A stretch of 64,000 nt of DNA from Neobacillus mesonae (GTDB taxonomy: Bacteria; Bacillota; Bacilli; Bacillales; Cytobacillaceae), in the NCBI RefSeq assembly GCF_001636315.1, contig NZ_KV440949.1, forward strand, positions 2,223,203 to 2,287,202. The letters run 5' to 3'. Positions within the stretch are counted from its first letter, which is position 1. Every line of letters begins with the position of its first letter. Below are positions 60,853 through 64,000 of this stretch, in pieces. The position numbers were made by a program, and so were the translations under genes. The notes below the pieces were generated by a model. The model did not search any database, was not told where the DNA came from, and worked only from the letters and a program-made list of their open reading frames with translations.

Positions 60853-63566
60853 AAATCTCCCTCAAATGGTACATCTATTTCCATTACCGTCACAAATGGC
60901 TTATATTTCCCATTATATTCATCAAAATGCTGTAAGACAAACCAGGAACGGAAGCCTGCTAAGTTTTTATACACCTTCTCCACATCTGGCTGATCCAGCC
61001 CAAAATGATCATATAAACGAACACGCATGACGCCTTTAAAGCGATTATTCTCTACTGAGAAATCTTTTACGGACACCGTATTCCCCCAAGTATCATTTAC
61101 TGTAATGGTCAGTCCGCCTATACGATCATTCCAAGTGCTAAACGTCGGGTAGCTAGCATTTCTCTGGATATAATTATAAAATTCATTTGTACTCTTTGTA
61201 CTCTGATCAAACTTAAGTGCTGCCAAATTACCTCCATTTTTCTTTAGCTCATCCACTAAGGCCTTTTTGACAAATTCAACATAGGCTTTCGTTGTTTCAT
61301 GCTCTTTTGCTTCTTTCGTTAAAGTCTGGTTTCTGTACTCTGTACCAGTTCCATCTCTAAAATGATTGATCATATCTAAAATGACATCTTCCATATCTCC
61401 CATGGCAAACAAGCTTGTTGACATATCCTCGAACTCATAAAAGAGAATACTTGGGAAAGAAGATTCAAGTAATTGGAGTCTGAACATCCAGCTAAGATCT
61501 TTTATTTCATCTTCTGTATAATCATTTGTTTTCATATCATTCGCGACATTTCCATTTTCATCATAGCCTTCTGGCCGATCTGATTGAAAAATGACGGTAT
61601 CGGAAAAATTAGCGTCCAACGGTCTTGAATCCACATTATCAAGCTTTCCATCTCCGTCACTATCTTTTTTGTCAGGAAAACTCGTTGGAAAGAAACCTTC
61701 AAAATGAATCGTAACGCCAAAAATATTTACCGTAAATGATTGAAGAGGACCCATTTCTTCCCCATCGGTTAATCCATCTCCGTCAGTATCTTTCTTGTTA
61801 GGATCTGAGTAGATGATACCGTATGGTGTTTTCATTCCTTTGGTTTCATAGATGTCGTATAAGCCATCTCCATCTGAATCTGTTGTATCGATTGCCACTT
61901 GGCTGTTCTCTTCACCTGTTCTCTTTGCCAGCGTTTCATTTTCACCATCCGCCCCAGAGTAGTCCATTTCCCTGCTCCAAAACTCCAGCCATTTTTTCTT
62001 ATCAACCACCAAAAATTCGCCAAAGTGAGTCGTTTCCACACTTATAGTATTCTTACTTGCATCTAATACAGCATCAAGGCCTTCATACATTTCCTTCTCT
62101 TCATTGTACCAAATAACACCTAGATCATTTTCCGCTGTGTCTCCTAGCTTCGCTTCATCATACGTAAACGTAATGCTTGCTTTATCAAATTCTGATTTTG
62201 TTGTGATGCTTACAGGAGAACCAATAATACCGTGTAAATTAGTTGTTTTCACGTTGTTTGTGCTGGTAATTCTCGTGGTATTATTAATATTACCCTTTGC
62301 ACTAAACTCAACTTCCACACTCTTAATTTCTGCTTGATCAGGCTGGGTCAATGATTTACGGATCGATTGTTTACGGAGTTTTTGTGAATCCTCGATTCCG
62401 TCACCATCGCTGTCTGCAGCATTCGGATTTGTCTTTAAAGCATATTCATCTCCATCACTTAACCCATCGCCATCTGTATCAGCCTTATTAGGTAATGTTT
62501 TAAACTGATGTACTTCAAATCCGTCGGTTAATCCATCTTGGTCTGAATCTTTCTTCATTAAATTTGTTTTATACGTTTGCTCGTCTTTATTACTTAGGCC
62601 GTCTTCATCGCTATCTTCATCTGCATCACTTATGCCATTACCATCTGTATCATATTTTGTCGGGGAAATAACCGATTTAACCTCATATTCAATATTGTCC
62701 TTTAATCCATCACCATCTGTATCCTTTTTAAAGGGATTCATCCCCTCAAAGAATTCCTTTCCATCCGGTATCGTGTCACCATCCGAGTCAGCGGTAGATT
62801 CAAAGAATTCCTTGTTAAATGTGTAGCCTGCTTTTTCAAGTCCGAATGACACTTGTTTATAGGCATTTTGATAGGATTTTGAGGCAGGGATAGCTAGATC
62901 CTTTTCTAGGAACTCATTCCCTTTTTCAGTCATTTTCACAGCATTATTCAAATGAGCTTTTATTCTATTTCCTTTGTCATCTGATTGATCGGCGATATCC
63001 TTTAAGATGCCGATCGCATTTTTATTGACAATTTTATCCGATAAGTAAACATTAAAGAGGATATCTGCAAGTAATACTTCAGTTGGTGCATCAAAATCGT
63101 TTTTGTTTATATACCCCCATAGATATATGGTCAACTTATGTTTGATATCCAAGAGCCGATCACTTTTTAGAATTACCCCTTTTAGATACTCCTCTTGAAC
63201 CGCTTGTTCGTATTGGTTAATCAATTGTTCAAAACTATCAAGGTCATTTAACCCTTTTTGCTTAACGGTTTTATCGAATTCCCCTTCTAGTGCTTTTGAA
63301 TCAAATTTAGCATTCGTCTCTTTTATGACTTTTGCAAAACGCTTTAATTCATTTATCGCAACCTTATCATACATTTTTCCATATCTAGTATCTTCATAGA
63401 ATTCATATTCACTTAACCACTGTTTTACATTTTCCTCACTAGAATTCTTATTTTTTCCTTGATTACCATTGTTATTTCCCTTGGCAGCTGCAGCTTGCCC
63501 AGATGCGCCGAAAACCATTGTAAAGATCAATAAAAAGCTCAACATACTTTTTACTTTATTTTTCAT
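60849..63566 (-). CDS. Secreted thrombospondin type 3 repeat (calcium-binding) protein
   Basis: 905 residues. Signal peptide of about 28 residues ending GQAAAA. Residues about 30-255 are helical. At about 258-390 and again at 555-650 run DxDxDG repeats: DSDGDTIPDG, DTDGDGLKDN, DTDGNGISDAD, DSDQDGLTDG, DTDGDGLSDGD, DSDGDGIEDS, then DSDGDGLYD, DTDGDGLTDG and DSDGDGKLD. These bind calcium and stiffen the chain, as in thrombospondin and anthrax protective antigen. A 120-residue module separates the two repeat blocks, and a C-terminal domain of about 250 residues is unassigned. It has no LPXTG or SLH motif, so it is probably released or held by the coupled lipoprotein. Confidence 0.88.
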   Translation of the reverse strand: MKNKVKSMLSFLLIFTMVFGASGQAAAAKGNNNGNQGKNKNSSEENVKQWLSEYEFYEDTRYGKMYDKVAINELKRFAKVIKETNAKFDSKALEGEFDKTVKQKGLNDLDSFEQLINQYEQAVQEEYLKGVILKSDRLLDIKHKLTIYLWGYINKNDFDAPTEVLLADILFNVYLSDKIVNKNAIGILKDIADQSDDKGNRIKAHLNNAVKMTEKGNEFLEKDLAIPASKSYQNAYKQVSFGLEKAGYTFNKEFFESTADSDGDTIPDGKEFFEGMNPFKKDTDGDGLKDNIEYEVKSVISPTKYDTDGNGISDADEDSDEDGLSNKDEQTYKTNLMKKDSDQDGLTDGFEVHQFKTLPNKADTDGDGLSDGDEYALKTNPNAADSDGDGIEDSQKLRKQSIRKSLTQPDQAEIKSVEVEFSAKGNINNTTRITSTNNVKTTNLHGIIGSPVSITTKSEFDKASITFTYDEAKLGDTAENDLGVIWYNEEKEMYEGLDAVLDASKNTISVETTHFGEFLVVDKKKWLEFWSREMDYSGADGENETLAKRTGEENSQVAIDTTDSDGDGLYDIYETKGMKTPYGIIYSDPNKKDTDGDGLTDGEEMGPLQSFTVNIFGVTIHFEGFFPTSFPDKKDSDGDGKLDNVDSRPLDANFSDTVIFQSDRPEGYDENGNVANDMKTNDYTEDEIKDLSWMFRLQLLESSFPSILFYEFEDMSTSLFAMGDMEDVILDMINHFRDGTGTEYRNQTLTKEAKEHETTKAYVEFVKKALVDELKKNGGNLAALKFDQSTKSTNEFYNYIQRNASYPTFSTWNDRIGGLTITVNDTWGNTVSVKDFSVENNRFKGVMRVRLYDHFGLDQPDVEKVYKNLAGFRSWFVLQHFDEYNGKYKPFVTVMEIDVPFEGDL

Positions 63567-63768
63567 TATGGAATTCTCCTCTAAAAATATTCTTTTAACC
63601 TATAAAAATATAACTAATAGAGAAAAGTGGCATGCCTACACTCTGGCAGATTTTCATAACGCATTTTATGTGGTTTCATGGTAGAAGCATTTGCTATCGT
63701 GGTTCCCCCAGAGAAATATTGTCAAACCCCTTGAGATCACGTCATGAAATCAACTCCCTCTATACATA

Positions 63769-64000
63769 TTAATATTTCAACGGTTTTACCCATTGATGAT
63801 GGTAACGACGGACGAGTGCGGCGAATTCATACGGAATCTTACGTCCCTCTGCTACGTCGCTGGAGTTAGCAACGACTTCAATGGGACGCACTGTTTGCGG
63901 TCTTTGAGGAGATTTGAGCCTTGGTGATAAAAGAGATAAAACTTCATCGGGTTGTTTCTGGAGAAGATTATTCGGAAATGAGATACATTCAAGTTCAGCC
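63769..64000 (-). CDS. C-terminal part of an unidentified protein entering from the right
   Basis: The frame is open from the right edge to TAA at 63771-63769, 76 codons. Its end reads VAEGRKIPYEFAALVRRYHH then QWVKPLKY. It is more GC-rich than the nearby intergenic DNA and has coding character. I do not recognise it with confidence; a transposase or other DNA-acting protein is possible. Confidence 0.5.
   Translation of the reverse strand, partial: AELECISFPNNLLQKQPDEVLSLLSPRLKSPQRPQTVRPIEVVANSSDVAEGRKIPYEFAALVRRYHHQWVKPLKY

Overview
The window is chromosomal DNA from a Gram-positive, low-GC, spore-former-like Bacillaceae, probably Bacillus or a close relative such as Neobacillus. The evidence is AAGGAGG-type ribosome binding sites, frequent TTG/GTG starts, and recognisable relatives of B. 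subtilis Des, DesR, YodB/YodC, NudF, EpsA-EpsB-YwqE-EpsC, GlpQ, YrzF and class A PBPs. No tRNA, rRNA, CRISPR array or intact prophage is visible.

Layout. (1) 0-12 kb is an accessory, worn region. It has a fatty-acid desaturase (5' end outside the window) followed by two damaged DesR-like copies, a YodB-type redox repressor divergent from a nitroreductase, a Nudix hydrolase, a broken REP-type transposase, IS21-like end remnants, a dispersed repeat containing GGGCGGTGACAGGCACC, a DUF3800 protein, a DnaD-domain protein split at an A10 run, and an 890-residue STAND NTPase with a TPR-like tail. (2) 12.6-17.8 kb is a decaying polysaccharide locus: an LTA-synthase-family pseudogene, two paralogous family-2 glycosyltransferases and an epimerase scrap. 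(3) 19.3-42.7 kb is a large polysaccharide locus read right to left. It holds a Wzz-like modulator, tyrosine kinase, PHP phosphatase, an EAR (epsC) RNA, an EpsC-like dehydratase, PIG-L deacetylase, formyltransferase, phosphoglycosyl transferase, epimerase, three glycosyltransferases, a heparinase-like lyase, acyltransferases, flippase and polymerase, and then separately terminated wecC and wecB. Intrinsic terminators lie inside this transcription unit downstream of the EAR RNA, the arrangement EAR antitermination is known to serve.

(4) 43-49.3 kb holds an exported SGNH-like protein and then a more GC-rich block: an EEP-family hydrolase and a patatin-lectin phospholipase in one operon, divergent from a STAND-GNAT-HTH regulator. 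A Cys-bracketed helical-hairpin module occurs three times across the two enzymes. This is the best candidate here for an undescribed system. (5) 49.5-57.4 kb carries tandem repeats, a cytoplasmic alpha-amylase, secreted GlpQ behind a probable PhoP box, a YrzF-like kinase, a yybP-ykoY manganese riboswitch with duplicated terminators upstream of a 43-codon FbpB-like gene, an FAD oxidoreductase and small proteins. (6) 57.7-64 kb has a class A penicillin-binding protein with a Lys/Glu-rich tail, a secreted thrombospondin-type-3-repeat protein coupled to a lipoprotein, and an unidentified gene running off the right edge.

All functional calls rest on reading the sequence and remembered family motifs. 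No database search was run.
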